From assembly GCF_014204915.1 (NCBI RefSeq), contig NZ_JACHMH010000001.1:8333501-8397500 (forward strand): a DNA stretch of 64,000 nt, read 5' to 3'. Of this stretch, positions 42,786 through 55,280 are shown piece by piece; within the stretch, counting starts at the first letter, position 1, and the number at the start of each line of letters is the position of its first letter. The stretch is from Crossiella cryophila (GTDB lineage Bacteria; Actinomycetota; Actinomycetes; Mycobacteriales; Pseudonocardiaceae). The notes beneath the pieces are model-generated. The model had not been told where the DNA came from. It saw only the letters and a program-made list of their open reading frames with translations, and made no database searches. The translations under genes and the position numbers were made by a program.

Positions 42786-43412
42786 CTACGCCTTGCGGAC
42801 GGGACGTCGCCGGGTGGCGATGCCCTCGAGCAGGATGCCGAGGTACTGCCGGGCCACGTCCTGGGCGGACAGCGGGCCGTCCGGCCGGTACCAGTGCACC
42901 GCCACCCACACGGTGTCCCGGACGAACCGGAACACCAGCTCGACATCCAGGTCCGGCCGGAACACCCCGGCGCGCACCCCGTCCTCCAGGATGCCGACCC
43001 ACAGCTTGCGGAACTCCACGTTGTGGTCGCCCAGGTAGCCGAACCGTTCCTGCTGGGCCAGGTATTTGGCCTCGTTCTGGTAGATCGCCACCTCGGCGTG
43101 GTGCTTGTCGATGCACTCGAAGGAGCTGATCACGACCTGTTCCAGCCGTTGCCGGGGGCCGAGGTCGGTGGCGGTGATCTCCCGGTAGCGCCCGAACAGC
43201 TCGTTGAGGAACCCGGTGAGGATCTCGTCGGCCATCGACTCCTTCGAGTCGAAGTGGTGGTACAGGCTGCCGGAGAGGATCCCGGCGGCGTCGGCGATAT
43301 CGCGGACCGTGGTCGCCCGGAACCCGCGTTCGGCGAACAGCTTCGCGGCCAGCGCGAGCAGTTCGGCCCGGCGCTGCGATCCGCCGGTGTCGGGGGCACG
43401 TCGTGGGGTCAC
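42786..43412 (-). CDS. kstR2: TetR-family repressor of ring C/D steroid catabolism
   Basis: A 208-residue repressor. The helix-turn-helix covers residues about 28-65 (ATTVRDIADAAGILSGSLYHHF in pattern) and the C-terminal domain binds HIP-CoA in known KstR2 proteins. The assignment rests on the helix-turn-helix/ligand-domain match, on its place between fadA6 and ipdF as in mycobacteria, and on a perfect KstR2 operator in the fadE30-fadD3 gap. GTG start at 43412, with AAGGAG upstream; a second GTG 15 bases earlier is less well placed. It is co-transcribed with its neighbours, so it controls itself. Confidence 0.92.
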   Translation of the reverse strand: MTPRRAPDTGGSQRRAELLALAAKLFAERGFRATTVRDIADAAGILSGSLYHHFDSKESMADEILTGFLNELFGRYREITATDLGPRQRLEQVVISSFECIDKHHAEVAIYQNEAKYLAQQERFGYLGDHNVEFRKLWVGILEDGVRAGVFRPDLDVELVFRFVRDTVWVAVHWYRPDGPLSAQDVARQYLGILLEGIATRRRPVRKA

Positions 43413-43426
43413 GCGGTTCTCCTTGG

Positions 43427-44197
43427 TCACGGGTGCTGGCTGCTCACCGACAGCACCTCGCCGGTGAGGTAGGTGGCGTAGTCGCTGGCGAGGAAGATCA
43501 TGACGGTGGCCACCTCCCAGGGCTGCGCCGCCCGGCCGAACGCCTCCCGCCCGGCCAGTTCGGCGAGCAGTTCCTCGCTGGTCACCTTGGCCAGGAAGGG
43601 ATGCGTGGCCAGGCTGGGCGCGACCGCGTTGACCCGGATGCCGTGCTGGGCCACGTCCAGCGCGGTGCACCGGGTGAACGCCATCACGCCCGCCTTGGCC
43701 GCAGCGTAGTGCGCCTGCCCGGCCTGGGCACGCCAGCCGATCACCGAGGCGTTGTTGACGATGGCGCCGCCCTGGCCCTGTTCGACCAGCAGCCGCAACG
43801 CCGCCCTGGTGCAGCGGAAGGTCCCGTTCAGCGTGACGTCCAGGACCCGTTGCCACTGCTCGTCGGTCATGTCCAGGATCGACGCGGTGCCGCCGAGTCC
43901 AGCGTTGTTGATCACTACGTCGAGTCGTCCGAAATGGACGGACGCGCCGGTGAACAGTTGCTGCACCTGGGCTTCGTCGGTGACGTCGCACGGAATCCCG
44001 GTCACCCGGTCACCGTGTTCGGCGGCCAGCCGTTCGACCGTCTCGCCGAGTCGTCGCTCGTGCCAGTCGCTGACCACCACCGCCGCGCCCTCCAGCAGGC
44101 AGCGTTCCGCGGCGGCCGCGCCGATCCCGGTGCCTGCGGCCGCGGTGACCACCGCGACCTTCCCGGTCAGCAGCCCGTGTCCCTCGGGTGGTCTCAC
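43427..44197 (-). CDS. ipdF: SDR, HIP pathway hydroxyacyl-CoA dehydrogenase
   Basis: A 256-residue short-chain dehydrogenase that in known pathways oxidises the 5-hydroxy group of the HIP-derived indane CoA ester. The NAD site is VTAAAGTGIGAAAAER near residue 16; NNAGLGGTAS and the catalytic NNASVIGWRAQAG with HYAAAKAG follow. The GTG start at 44197 has AAGGAGG upstream and overlaps the fadE30 stop codon by 4 bp. The function is assigned from synteny with fadE30 and kstR2; the sequence alone would give only a generic SDR. Confidence 0.87.
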   Translation of the reverse strand: MRPPEGHGLLTGKVAVVTAAAGTGIGAAAAERCLLEGAAVVVSDWHERRLGETVERLAAEHGDRVTGIPCDVTDEAQVQQLFTGASVHFGRLDVVINNAGLGGTASILDMTDEQWQRVLDVTLNGTFRCTRAALRLLVEQGQGGAIVNNASVIGWRAQAGQAHYAAAKAGVMAFTRCTALDVAQHGIRVNAVAPSLATHPFLAKVTSEELLAELAGREAFGRAAQPWEVATVMIFLASDYATYLTGEVLSVSSQHP

Positions 44198-45333
44198 GGC
44201 CGAACCTCCTTGGGCAGCCCCAGAATCCGCTCCGCGATGATGTTGCGCTGGATCTCGTCCGAGCCGCCGTAGATGGTGTCGGCGCGACTGAACAGGTACA
44301 GCCGCTGCCACCGGTCCAGATCATCGGGCGCGGTCAGCCCGGCCGCACCACGCACCGCCATGGCCAGTTCGCCGAGGCCGCGATGCCAGCGGGACCAGCA
44401 CAGTTTGGCCACCGACGCCTCGAACCCGTTACGCGGCCCGGACATCGTGCGCACCGCCTGCGCCCGCATGACCTCCAGCCCGATCCACGCCCTGGTCACC
44501 CGTTCCCGGATCGCCGGATCCTCCAGGGCCCCGCATTCCCTGGCCAGCTCCACCAGCGCGGTCAGTTCCCGCCGGAACCCGACCTGCTGACCGAGGGTGG
44601 CCGCGCCGCGTTCCACGGTCAGCGTGCCCATGGCCACCCGCCAGCCGTCACCCGGTTGGCCCACAACGAGTTCCGCGGAGGTGCGGGCGTCGGTGAAGAA
44701 GACCTCGTTGAACTCGGCGGTCCCGGTGAGCTGCCGGATCGGCCGCACCCGCACGCCGGGCTGGTCCATCGGGATCAGCAGGTAGGACAGCCCGGCCTGT
44801 CGTCGTGACCCCGGTTCGGTGCGCACCACGGCGAAGCACCACTGGGCCAGATGGGCCAGCGAGGTCCACACCTTCTGCCCGTTGACCACCCATTCGTCCC
44901 CGTCCCGGCGCGCGGTGGTGCGCACCGCGGCCAGGTCCGACCCGGCCTCCGGCTCGGAATAGCCCTGGCACCACAGCTCGCTCACGGTGGCGATCCCGGG
45001 CAGGAACCGTTGCCGCTGTTCGGGTGAACCGAAGGCGATCAGCGTGGGCCCCAGCAACTCCTCACCCACATGGCTCACCCGGGCCGGGGCCTCGGCGCGG
45101 GCGTACTCCTCGTGGAAGACGACCTGTTCGGCCAGGGAAAGCCCCCGGCCACCGTGTTCCACCGGCCAGCCCAGGCAGGTCCAGCCGGCCGCGGCGAGGT
45201 GCCGGTCCCAGGCCAGCCGCTCTTCAAATGCCTCGTGTTCGCGACCCGGCCCGCCGAGCCCGCGCAGCGCGGCGAACTCGCCGGTCAGGTTGGTCGCGAG
45301 CCATTCCCTGACCGCGCAACGGAACGTATCCAT
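44194..45333 (-). CDS. fadE30: Acyl-CoA dehydrogenase of HIP degradation
   Basis: A 379-residue flavoprotein. LWCQGYSEPEAGSDLAAVRTTA and WVVNGQKVWTSLAHLAQWC give the FAD/acyl pocket, and the C-terminal GGSDEIQRNIIAERILGLPKE is diagnostic of the family. FadE30 introduces a double bond in the HIP-CoA side chain. The ATG at 45333 has GGAGG eight bases upstream. It is the first gene of the minus-strand ring C/D operon and shares its promoter region and KstR2 box with fadD3. Confidence 0.92.
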   Translation of the reverse strand: MDTFRCAVREWLATNLTGEFAALRGLGGPGREHEAFEERLAWDRHLAAAGWTCLGWPVEHGGRGLSLAEQVVFHEEYARAEAPARVSHVGEELLGPTLIAFGSPEQRQRFLPGIATVSELWCQGYSEPEAGSDLAAVRTTARRDGDEWVVNGQKVWTSLAHLAQWCFAVVRTEPGSRRQAGLSYLLIPMDQPGVRVRPIRQLTGTAEFNEVFFTDARTSAELVVGQPGDGWRVAMGTLTVERGAATLGQQVGFRRELTALVELARECGALEDPAIRERVTRAWIGLEVMRAQAVRTMSGPRNGFEASVAKLCWSRWHRGLGELAMAVRGAAGLTAPDDLDRWQRLYLFSRADTIYGGSDEIQRNIIAERILGLPKEVRP

Positions 45334-45369
45334 GTCGGCCTCCAGGCTTCTCAAGGCGCACCGACCTGC

Positions 45370-45383
45370 GTAGGCTAGCCTAC
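45370..45383. promoter_or_regulatory. 14-bp palindrome GTAGGCTAGCCTAC beside the KstR2 box
   Basis: A perfect palindrome that overlaps the KstR2 box by two bases. It contains TAGGCT in both orientations, which fits two overlapping divergent -10 boxes, so the repressor would cover both promoters. An unknown second regulator is the alternative. Confidence 0.45.
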
Positions 45384-45395
45384 CAAGCACTTGCT
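45382..45395. promoter_or_regulatory. kstR2 box: KstR2 operator
   Basis: ACCAAGCACTTGCT fits the reported mycobacterial KstR2 consensus AnCAAGnnCTTGnT at every fixed position. It lies in the 74-bp gap between fadE30 and fadD3, 12 bp before the fadD3 start, so one site can repress both operons. Confidence 0.9.
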
Positions 45396-45407
45396 TGGAG
45401 GTGTTCG

Positions 45408-46928
45408 GTGAATCCCAGCACCATCCCCGCGGCGTTGCACTCGGCGGCGCAGCGGTTCGGCGCGGCCGAGGCCGTGGTGGACGGCGAGACCCGCTGGAAC
45501 TTCACCGGCCTGCTGGACCGGGTGCGCGCGGCGGCCGGGGTGTTCCTCGGCGCGGACCTGCATCCGGGCGACCGGGTGGCCGTGCTGGGGCCGAACACCG
45601 CGCACTGGATCGTGGCCGCGCTCGGCGCGCTGTACGCGGGCGGCACCCTGGTCCCGCTCAACACCCGGTTCACCGCCGCGGAAACCCTGGACGTACTCAC
45701 CCGCAGCGGCGCGAAAGCCCTGGTGGTCACCGAGGAATTCCTCGGCGTCGACCGCCTCGCCGAGCTACGCCGGGCCGGGCTGCCACCGGAACTGCGCACC
45801 GTGCTGCGTATCCCGGTCGACTCCGCCGCGCCGGCCCCTGACCTGACCGGCTCGCCGGTTCCGCCACACGCGGTGGTGGCGCGCGCGGTGGTGGCGCGCG
45901 CGGAATCAGTGCGGGACAACGAGGTCAGCGACATCCTCTACACCTCCGGCACCACCGGCCGCAGCAAGGGCGCGATGAGCGCGCACCACCAGTCCCTCGG
46001 CGTGGCCGCGGCCTGGGCGGAACTGGCCGGACTGCGCACGGGTGACCGCTACCTGGTGGTGAACCCGTTCTTCCACAGCTTCGGCTACAAGATCGGCATC
46101 CTGGCGAGCCTGCTCACCGGCGCGACCCTGGTGCCCCAGGCCGTGTTCGACCCGGCCACCACGGTCCGGCTGATCGAGCGGGAGCGGATAACCGTGCTGC
46201 CCGGGGCACCCACCATCTACCAGTCGTTGCTGGACCATGAGCACACCGCGGACCTGTCCACGTTGCGGCTGGCGGTGACCGGCGCGGCCGTGGTGCCGGT
46301 GCGCCTGGTCGAGCGGATGCGGACCGAACTGGGTTTCGACACCGTGCTCACCGCGTACGGGCTGACCGAGGCGGTGGTGGCCACCATGTGCCACCCCGGC
46401 GACGACCCGGTCACCGTGGCCACCACCTGCGGCCGCCCCGCCGCCGGGTTCGAGCTGCGGCTGGCCGGTGACGGCGAGATCCTGTTGCGTGGCCCCAATC
46501 TGATGCTCGGCTACCTGGACGATCCGGTCGCCACCGCGGCCGCGATCGACGGCGATGGCTGGCTGCACACCGGCGATATCGGCCGCCTGGACGAGCATGG
46601 CTGTCTCACCATCACCGACCGGCTCAAGGACATGTACATCAGCGGCGGGTTCAACGTGTACCCGGCGGAGATCGAGAAGGCCCTGGCCGGACTGGACGGG
46701 GTGTCCGCCGCCGCGGTGATCGGCGTGCCGGACGAACGACTCGGCGAGGTGGGCCGTGCCTTCGTGGTGACCGGTCCCGGCGCCGCACTGTCCACTTCGG
46801 ACGTTCTGGAGTTCTGCAAGGCACGGCTGGCCAACTTCAAGGTGCCGCGTTCGGTGGAGTTCCGGGATTCCTTACCCAGGAACGCTTCCGGCAAGGTGCT
46901 CAAACAGCGGTTGCGCGAGGAGAGCTGA
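45408..46928 (+). CDS. fadD3: HIP-CoA ligase
   Basis: Activates HIP, the propanoate left after removal of rings A and B, as its CoA ester. The 506 residues match FadD3. ATP-binding motif YTSGTTGRSKGAMS, the YGLTE motif in AYGLTEAVVAT, GWLHTGDIG and DRLKDMYISGG, and the C-terminal catalytic lysine in NASGKVLKQ are all present. A tandem VVARAVVARA duplication occurs near residue 165. GTG start at 45408 with GGAGG upstream; the KstR2 box is immediately before it. It is first in an operon of five genes. Confidence 0.93.
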   Translation: MNPSTIPAALHSAAQRFGAAEAVVDGETRWNFTGLLDRVRAAAGVFLGADLHPGDRVAVLGPNTAHWIVAALGALYAGGTLVPLNTRFTAAETLDVLTRSGAKALVVTEEFLGVDRLAELRRAGLPPELRTVLRIPVDSAAPAPDLTGSPVPPHAVVARAVVARAESVRDNEVSDILYTSGTTGRSKGAMSAHHQSLGVAAAWAELAGLRTGDRYLVVNPFFHSFGYKIGILASLLTGATLVPQAVFDPATTVRLIERERITVLPGAPTIYQSLLDHEHTADLSTLRLAVTGAAVVPVRLVERMRTELGFDTVLTAYGLTEAVVATMCHPGDDPVTVATTCGRPAAGFELRLAGDGEILLRGPNLMLGYLDDPVATAAAIDGDGWLHTGDIGRLDEHGCLTITDRLKDMYISGGFNVYPAEIEKALAGLDGVSAAAVIGVPDERLGEVGRAFVVTGPGAALSTSDVLEFCKARLANFKVPRSVEFRDSLPRNASGKVLKQRLREES

Positions 46929-47755
46929 TGGTGGTCGAGTACGTCCGCAAGGACGCGGTGGCGGTGGTCACGATGAACCGCCCGGAGTACCGCAACGCGC
47001 AGAACTCGGCGATGACCTACGCCCTGGACGAGGCGTTCGCCCGCGCGGTGGACGATCCCGAGGTCAAGGTGATCGTGCTGGCCGGGTCCGGCGAGCACTT
47101 CTCCGCCGGGCACGACATCGGCAGCCCCGGCCGGGACGCGGACACCGCCTTCGACCGGAAAGCCGTGCTGTGGTGGGACCACACCGACCGGGAGGGCGGG
47201 GATCGACGCTATGCCAGGGAGATGGAGGTCTACCTCGGCATGTGCCGCCGCTGGCGGGAGATCCCGAAACCGGTGATCGCGATGGTGCAGGGCGCGTGCA
47301 TCGCGGGCGGGCTGATGCTGGCCTGGGTGTGCGACCTGATCGTGGCGTCGGAGGACGCGTTCTTCGCGGATCCGGTGGTGCGGATGGGGATTCCCGGCGT
47401 CGAGTACTTCGCGCACCCGTGGGTGCTGGGTCCGCGGGCGGCGAAGGAGGTGCTGTTCACCGGCGACCGGTTCAGCGCGGCCCGTGCCTTCGAGTGGGGC
47501 ATGGTGAGCCGGGTGGTGCCGCGCGCCGAACTCGCCGAGGCCACCTTCGCACTCGCCGAACGGATCGCCAGGATGCCGCAGTTCGGCCTGGCCCTGACCA
47601 AACGCGCGGTCAACCAGTGCGAGGACCTGATGGGTCAGCGGGCGGGCATGGACTCGGTGTTCGGCCTGCACCACCTGGCGCACGCGCACAACGCCGAAAC
47701 CGGTCCGGACGCACTGTCCGGGCTGGACGCCAAGTCGATGCGAGCGGACCGCTGA
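46928..47755 (+). CDS. echA: Enoyl-CoA hydratase/isomerase family protein
   Basis: A 275-residue crotonase. The oxyanion hole is formed by SAGHDIGSP (first loop) and GACIAGGLMLAW (second loop). Glu in the usual second catalytic position is replaced or shifted, since the stretch DPVVRMGIPGVEYFAHPW aligns only partly. It is not the EchA20 ring-opening enzyme, whose pattern differs. Its start overlaps the fadD3 stop by 1 bp and its end is 1 bp from fadE31, so it belongs to the ring C/D operon. In mycobacteria no crotonase stands between fadD3 and fadE31, so this is a local addition. Confidence 0.85.
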   Translation: MVVEYVRKDAVAVVTMNRPEYRNAQNSAMTYALDEAFARAVDDPEVKVIVLAGSGEHFSAGHDIGSPGRDADTAFDRKAVLWWDHTDREGGDRRYAREMEVYLGMCRRWREIPKPVIAMVQGACIAGGLMLAWVCDLIVASEDAFFADPVVRMGIPGVEYFAHPWVLGPRAAKEVLFTGDRFSAARAFEWGMVSRVVPRAELAEATFALAERIARMPQFGLALTKRAVNQCEDLMGQRAGMDSVFGLHHLAHAHNAETGPDALSGLDAKSMRADR

Positions 47756-47756
47756 G

Positions 47757-48884
47757 GTGGACCTGACCCTGGACGCCGAAGCGCGCGCTTTCCGTGCCGA
47801 GGCAACGGAATGGCTCACCGAGCACACCCCCGCCCGACTGCCTTCCCTTGACACCGCCGAGGGTTTCGCCGCGCACCGCGAGTGGGAGCACTCCCTGGCC
47901 CAGGCCCGCTGGTCGGTGGTGAGCTGGCCGCGCGAATTCGGCGGCCGGGAGGCGAACCTGCTGCACTGGCTGCTGTTCGAGGAGGCGTACTACGCCGCGG
48001 GCGCCCCGGCCCGGGTCAGCCAGAACGGCATCTTCCTGTTGGCCCCCACCCTGTTCACCCACGGCACCGACGAGCAACGCGAACGCCTGCTGCCACCGAT
48101 GGCCAGGGCCGAGCAGATCTGGGCCCAGGCCTGGTCCGAACCCGAGGCGGGCAGCGACCTGGCCGCGATCCGCAGTCGCGCCAGGCAAACCAGCGGTGGC
48201 TGGCTGCTGTCCGGGCAGAAGACCTGGAGTTCCCGGGCAGCCTTCGCCGACCGGGCCTTCGGCCTGTTCCGCACCGACCCGGACGCGCAACGCCACCGCG
48301 GCCTCACCTACTTCCTGTTCGACCTGCGTGCCCCCGGCGTCACCGTCCGCCCCATCGCCCAGCTCGACGGCGAACCCGGCTTCGCCGAGGTCTTCCTGGA
48401 CGAGGTCTTCGTCCCGGATGCCGATGTGCTGGGTCAACCGGGCGACGGCTGGCGGGTCGCGATGAGCACCTCGGCCAACGAACGCGGCCTGTCCTTGCGC
48501 AGCCCCGGCCGCTTCCAGGCCACCGCCCGCAAACTCGTCAACCTCTGGCAGCAGAACAAGAATCCCGTGCATCGCGACCGGGTGGTGGACGCCTGGATCG
48601 GCGCCCAGTCCTACCGCCTGCACACCCTGGCCACCGTCACCCGCCTGTCCGAGGGCGGCGAGCTGGGCGCGGAATCCAGTGTGGGCAAGCTGTTCTGGTC
48701 CGAACTCGACCTGTCCCTGCACGAGACCGCCCTGGACCTCCTCGGCGCGGAAGCGGAACTGGACAGCGACTGGCTGCGTGGCTGGCTGTTCGCACTGGCC
48801 GGTCCGATCTACGCGGGCACCAACGAGATCCAGCGCACCGTGGTCGCGGAACGCCTGCTCGGCCTCCCCCGGAGCCCCCGATGA
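47757..48884 (+). CDS. fadE31: Acyl-CoA dehydrogenase, steroid ring degradation
   Basis: A 375-residue flavoprotein. WAQAWSEPEAGSDLAAIRSRA and WLLSGQKTWSSRAAFADRAF mark the FAD site, and GPIYAGTNEIQRTVVAERLLGLPR closes the family pattern. In mycobacteria fadE31, fadE32 and fadE33 are adjacent and downstream of fadD3, as here. The GTG start at 47757 is 1 bp after the echA stop. The stop overlaps the fadE32 start by 4 bp. Confidence 0.88.
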   Translation: MDLTLDAEARAFRAEATEWLTEHTPARLPSLDTAEGFAAHREWEHSLAQARWSVVSWPREFGGREANLLHWLLFEEAYYAAGAPARVSQNGIFLLAPTLFTHGTDEQRERLLPPMARAEQIWAQAWSEPEAGSDLAAIRSRARQTSGGWLLSGQKTWSSRAAFADRAFGLFRTDPDAQRHRGLTYFLFDLRAPGVTVRPIAQLDGEPGFAEVFLDEVFVPDADVLGQPGDGWRVAMSTSANERGLSLRSPGRFQATARKLVNLWQQNKNPVHRDRVVDAWIGAQSYRLHTLATVTRLSEGGELGAESSVGKLFWSELDLSLHETALDLLGAEAELDSDWLRGWLFALAGPIYAGTNEIQRTVVAERLLGLPRSPR

Positions 48885-49834
48885 GATTCGCCCTCACTCC
48901 AGAGCAAAGCCAGTTCGCCAAAACCCTCCACGCCGCCCTGGAGTCCACAAAGGACCCTTGGCCCACCCTCGTCACCCTCGGCGTCCCCGCCCTGCTCATC
49001 CCCGTGGAACACGGCGGATTGGGCGCGGACCCGATCGACCTGGTGGTGGCCATGGAGGAGCTGGGCCACCACGCCGTCCCCGGCCCACTCGCCGACACCC
49101 TGGCCGCTCTTCCCACCCTGCTAACCGACCTCGAACAACCCGAGCTACTGACCGAACTCGCCACCGGAACCCAGGCGTCACTGGTCATGCCCCCACACAC
49201 CCCCTTGGCCCTGACCGCCAGTCGCTACTTCCATCTCGACCAGAACACCCTCACGACCGCGACCCCCGCACCTCGCCCCAGCCCCAACTCCGTCGCACCC
49301 CGCACTCCACTGTCCTCTGTGGACCCCGAGCGCCAGCTGCACCACCTGACCCCGACCACTCCCCTCGCCCAGGGCCCAGTCGTCCGCGCCGCAGCGGCCC
49401 GTGCGTTCAACCTCGCCACCCTGGCCACCGCCGCCCAGCTCCTCGGCGCGGCCAGGGCCATGCTCGACCTCACCGTCGCGCACGCCAAGGCCCGCACCCA
49501 GTTCGGTCACCCGGTCGGCGCGTTCCAGGCCGTCCAGCACCGCCTCGCCGACGCCCACGTCGCCCTCGAACTGGCCCGCCCGCTGACCCACGCCGCCGCC
49601 CTCACCCGCACCGCCCGCGATGTCTCCGCCGCCAGGGTGGCCGCCGCCGACGCCGCCCAGCGCACCGCGCGCACCGCGCTGCAACTGCACGGCGCGATCG
49701 GCTACACCCGGGAATATCCGTTGAGCCGCTGGCTCACCCTGGTCCGCGCCCTGCACACCAGCTGGGGCACCCAGGACCACCATCGCGGCCGGGTCATGGC
49801 CGCGCTCACGGAGGACTCATGGACCTGGGACTGA
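48881..49834 (+). CDS. fadE32: Acyl-CoA dehydrogenase-like subunit
   Basis: A 317-residue short acyl-CoA dehydrogenase. The N-terminal helical domain (TLGVPALLIPVEHGGLGADPIDL) and the C-terminal domain (ARTQFGHPVGAFQAVQHRLAD, LHGAIGYTREYPLSRW) are present, but the middle beta domain is shortened and replaced by a Pro/Thr-rich stretch at about residues 105-165. Half-size steroid dehydrogenases of this kind form alpha2-beta2 complexes with a neighbour, here probably FadE33. The ATG at 48881 overlaps the fadE31 stop. Confidence 0.85.
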   Translation: MRFALTPEQSQFAKTLHAALESTKDPWPTLVTLGVPALLIPVEHGGLGADPIDLVVAMEELGHHAVPGPLADTLAALPTLLTDLEQPELLTELATGTQASLVMPPHTPLALTASRYFHLDQNTLTTATPAPRPSPNSVAPRTPLSSVDPERQLHHLTPTTPLAQGPVVRAAAARAFNLATLATAAQLLGAARAMLDLTVAHAKARTQFGHPVGAFQAVQHRLADAHVALELARPLTHAAALTRTARDVSAARVAAADAAQRTARTALQLHGAIGYTREYPLSRWLTLVRALHTSWGTQDHHRGRVMAALTEDSWTWD

Positions 49835-50782
49835 CCGAGGATCAACTCGCCCTGCGCGCCACCATCCGCTCCGCCCTGTCCCGTGGTCACCGGGAGATCG
49901 ACCTCGGACTGTCCATTCCGGACACCCACGGTGGCCAGGGCGGTGGTCTCGCCGAGGTCGCCATCGCCCTCGGCGAACTCCGCCTCACCCCCAACCCACT
50001 GCTCAACTCCACCCTGGCCGCCCAGGCCATCCTCGCCACCGGAAACCCGGAGGCCCAGGCCCGCCTGCTCCCCCGCATCGCGGGCGGCGAACCGGCCACC
50101 CTCGCCTGGACCGACCACAAAGGACACTGGACAACCCCGGCCTGCACCTACGACGGCACCCTGACCGGCACCGCGCACTACGTCCTCGACGGCGACCTCA
50201 CCCTGGTCCTCGCCCAGACCGCCACCGGCCCCGCCCTGTTCCTCCCGCGCACCTGCTCCCGCGTCGACACCAACGCACTGGACCCGACCCGCCCACTGGG
50301 CACCCTCCACTGCGCCAACACCCCGGCCGACCACCTCGGTCCCGTCGACCTCGACCAGCTCCGCGACCAGGCATGTGTGCTGCTCGCCTACGAACAGGCC
50401 GAGATCGCCGCCGACGCCCTGGTCCGGACGGTCGACTACGCCAAGTCCCGGGTCCAGTTCGGCCGCCCGATCGGTTCCTTCCAGGCGATCAAGCACCGCC
50501 TCGCCGACCTGCACCTCACCGTGGAAACCGCCCGCTCCGCCGCCGCGGCCGCCCTGCACGCCCTGGCCGACCCCACCGAACTCCCGCGCTACGCGGCCCT
50601 GGCCAAGGTGCACTGTTCCGAGGCGCTGTCCACAGTGGCCGGTGAGATGATCCAGCTGCACGGCGGCATCGCGATCACCTGGGAGCACGACGCGCACCTG
50701 TTCTTCAAACGAGCGCACGGCAGCTCGCACCTGTTCGGCACCCCGGCCCAGCACCTGGACCGGCTGGCCGGACTGCTGGACC

Positions 50783-54260
<3,478 letters not shown>

Positions 54261-54264
<4 letters not shown>

Positions 54265-55280
54265 GACACGATCCCGTTCTCTCGCTGGAGTTCCAGTGCG
54301 ATGTCGATGAGTTGGTCCTCCTGGCCGCCGACCAGCCTGCGCGCGCCGGCCCTGACCAGGATCTGCGCGCCTGAGACCTGATGGCGGCGGGCCAGGTCGT
54401 CGGCGTGCTTGAGGAAGCTGGAGTACACGCCGGTGTAGCCCATCACCAGGGCGAGCCGGGACAGCAGGCATTCCTCGGGCATGGCCGGGCGGACCACGTC
54501 CTCGGCGGCGTCGGTGATGGCGAAGAAGTCGATGCCGGTGCGGAAACCGAGCTTGTCGGCCACCCCCACGAACGCCTCGGTCGGGGTGTTCCCGGCCCCG
54601 GCCCCGAACCGGCGGGCACTGCCGTCGATCTGTCTCGCCCCGGCCCGGACCGCGGCCATCGAGTTGGCCACACCGAGCCCCAGGTTCTCGTGCCCGTGGA
54701 ACCCGACCTGGGCGTCCTCGCCGAGTTCGGCGACCAGCGCGGCCACCCGGTCGCTGACCTGTTCGAGCACCAGCGCGCCCGCCGAGTCGACCACGTACAC
54801 GCACTGGCACCCGGCATCCGCCATGATCCGCGCCTGTCTGGCCAGGACCTCCGGCGGCTGGGAGTGGGCCATCATCAGGAACCCGACGGTCTCCAGTCCC
54901 CAGTCGCGGGCCAGCCCGAAGTGCTGGACCGATATATCCGCCTCCGTGCAATGTGTCGCGATCCGGCATATATCGGCGCCGTTGTCCCTGGCAGCGAGGA
55001 TGTCATCGGTGACGCCGACGCCCGGCAGCATCAGGAAGGCGATCCTGGCCTGGGTCGCGGTCTCGGCGGCGACCCGGATGAGGTGCTGTTCGGGGGTGTG
55101 GCTGAAGCCGTAGGCGAAGGACGAGCCGCCGAGTCCGTCGCCGTGGGTCACCTCGATCACCGGCACCCCGGCCCCGTCCAGCGCGGCCACGATCGCGCGC
55201 ACCTCCTCGGGGGTGAACTGGTGCCGCTTGTGGTGCGACCCGTCCCGCAGCGCGGTGTCGGTGACCCGGATGTCGATCAC
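54261..55280 (-). CDS. hsaF: 4-hydroxy-2-oxovalerate/oxohexanoate aldolase
   Basis: A 339-residue class II aldolase that splits the side product of HsaD to pyruvate and propanal. [17 protein letters not shown] gives the metal and pyruvate site, with [14 protein letters not shown]-type sequence (here [13 protein letters not shown]) and the metal ligands in FHGHENLG. The partner HsaG is encoded just upstream with a 4-bp overlap, matching the channelled aldolase-dehydrogenase complex of this pathway. GTG start at 55280. Confidence 0.94.

Noticed and set aside
45370-45383. A DtxR/IdeR box in the fadE30-fadD3 gap
   Set aside because: GTAGGCTAGCCTAC resembles the centre of an iron box, but the outer bases do not fit (about 12 of 19 by eye). 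The overlapping KstR2 site explains the location better.
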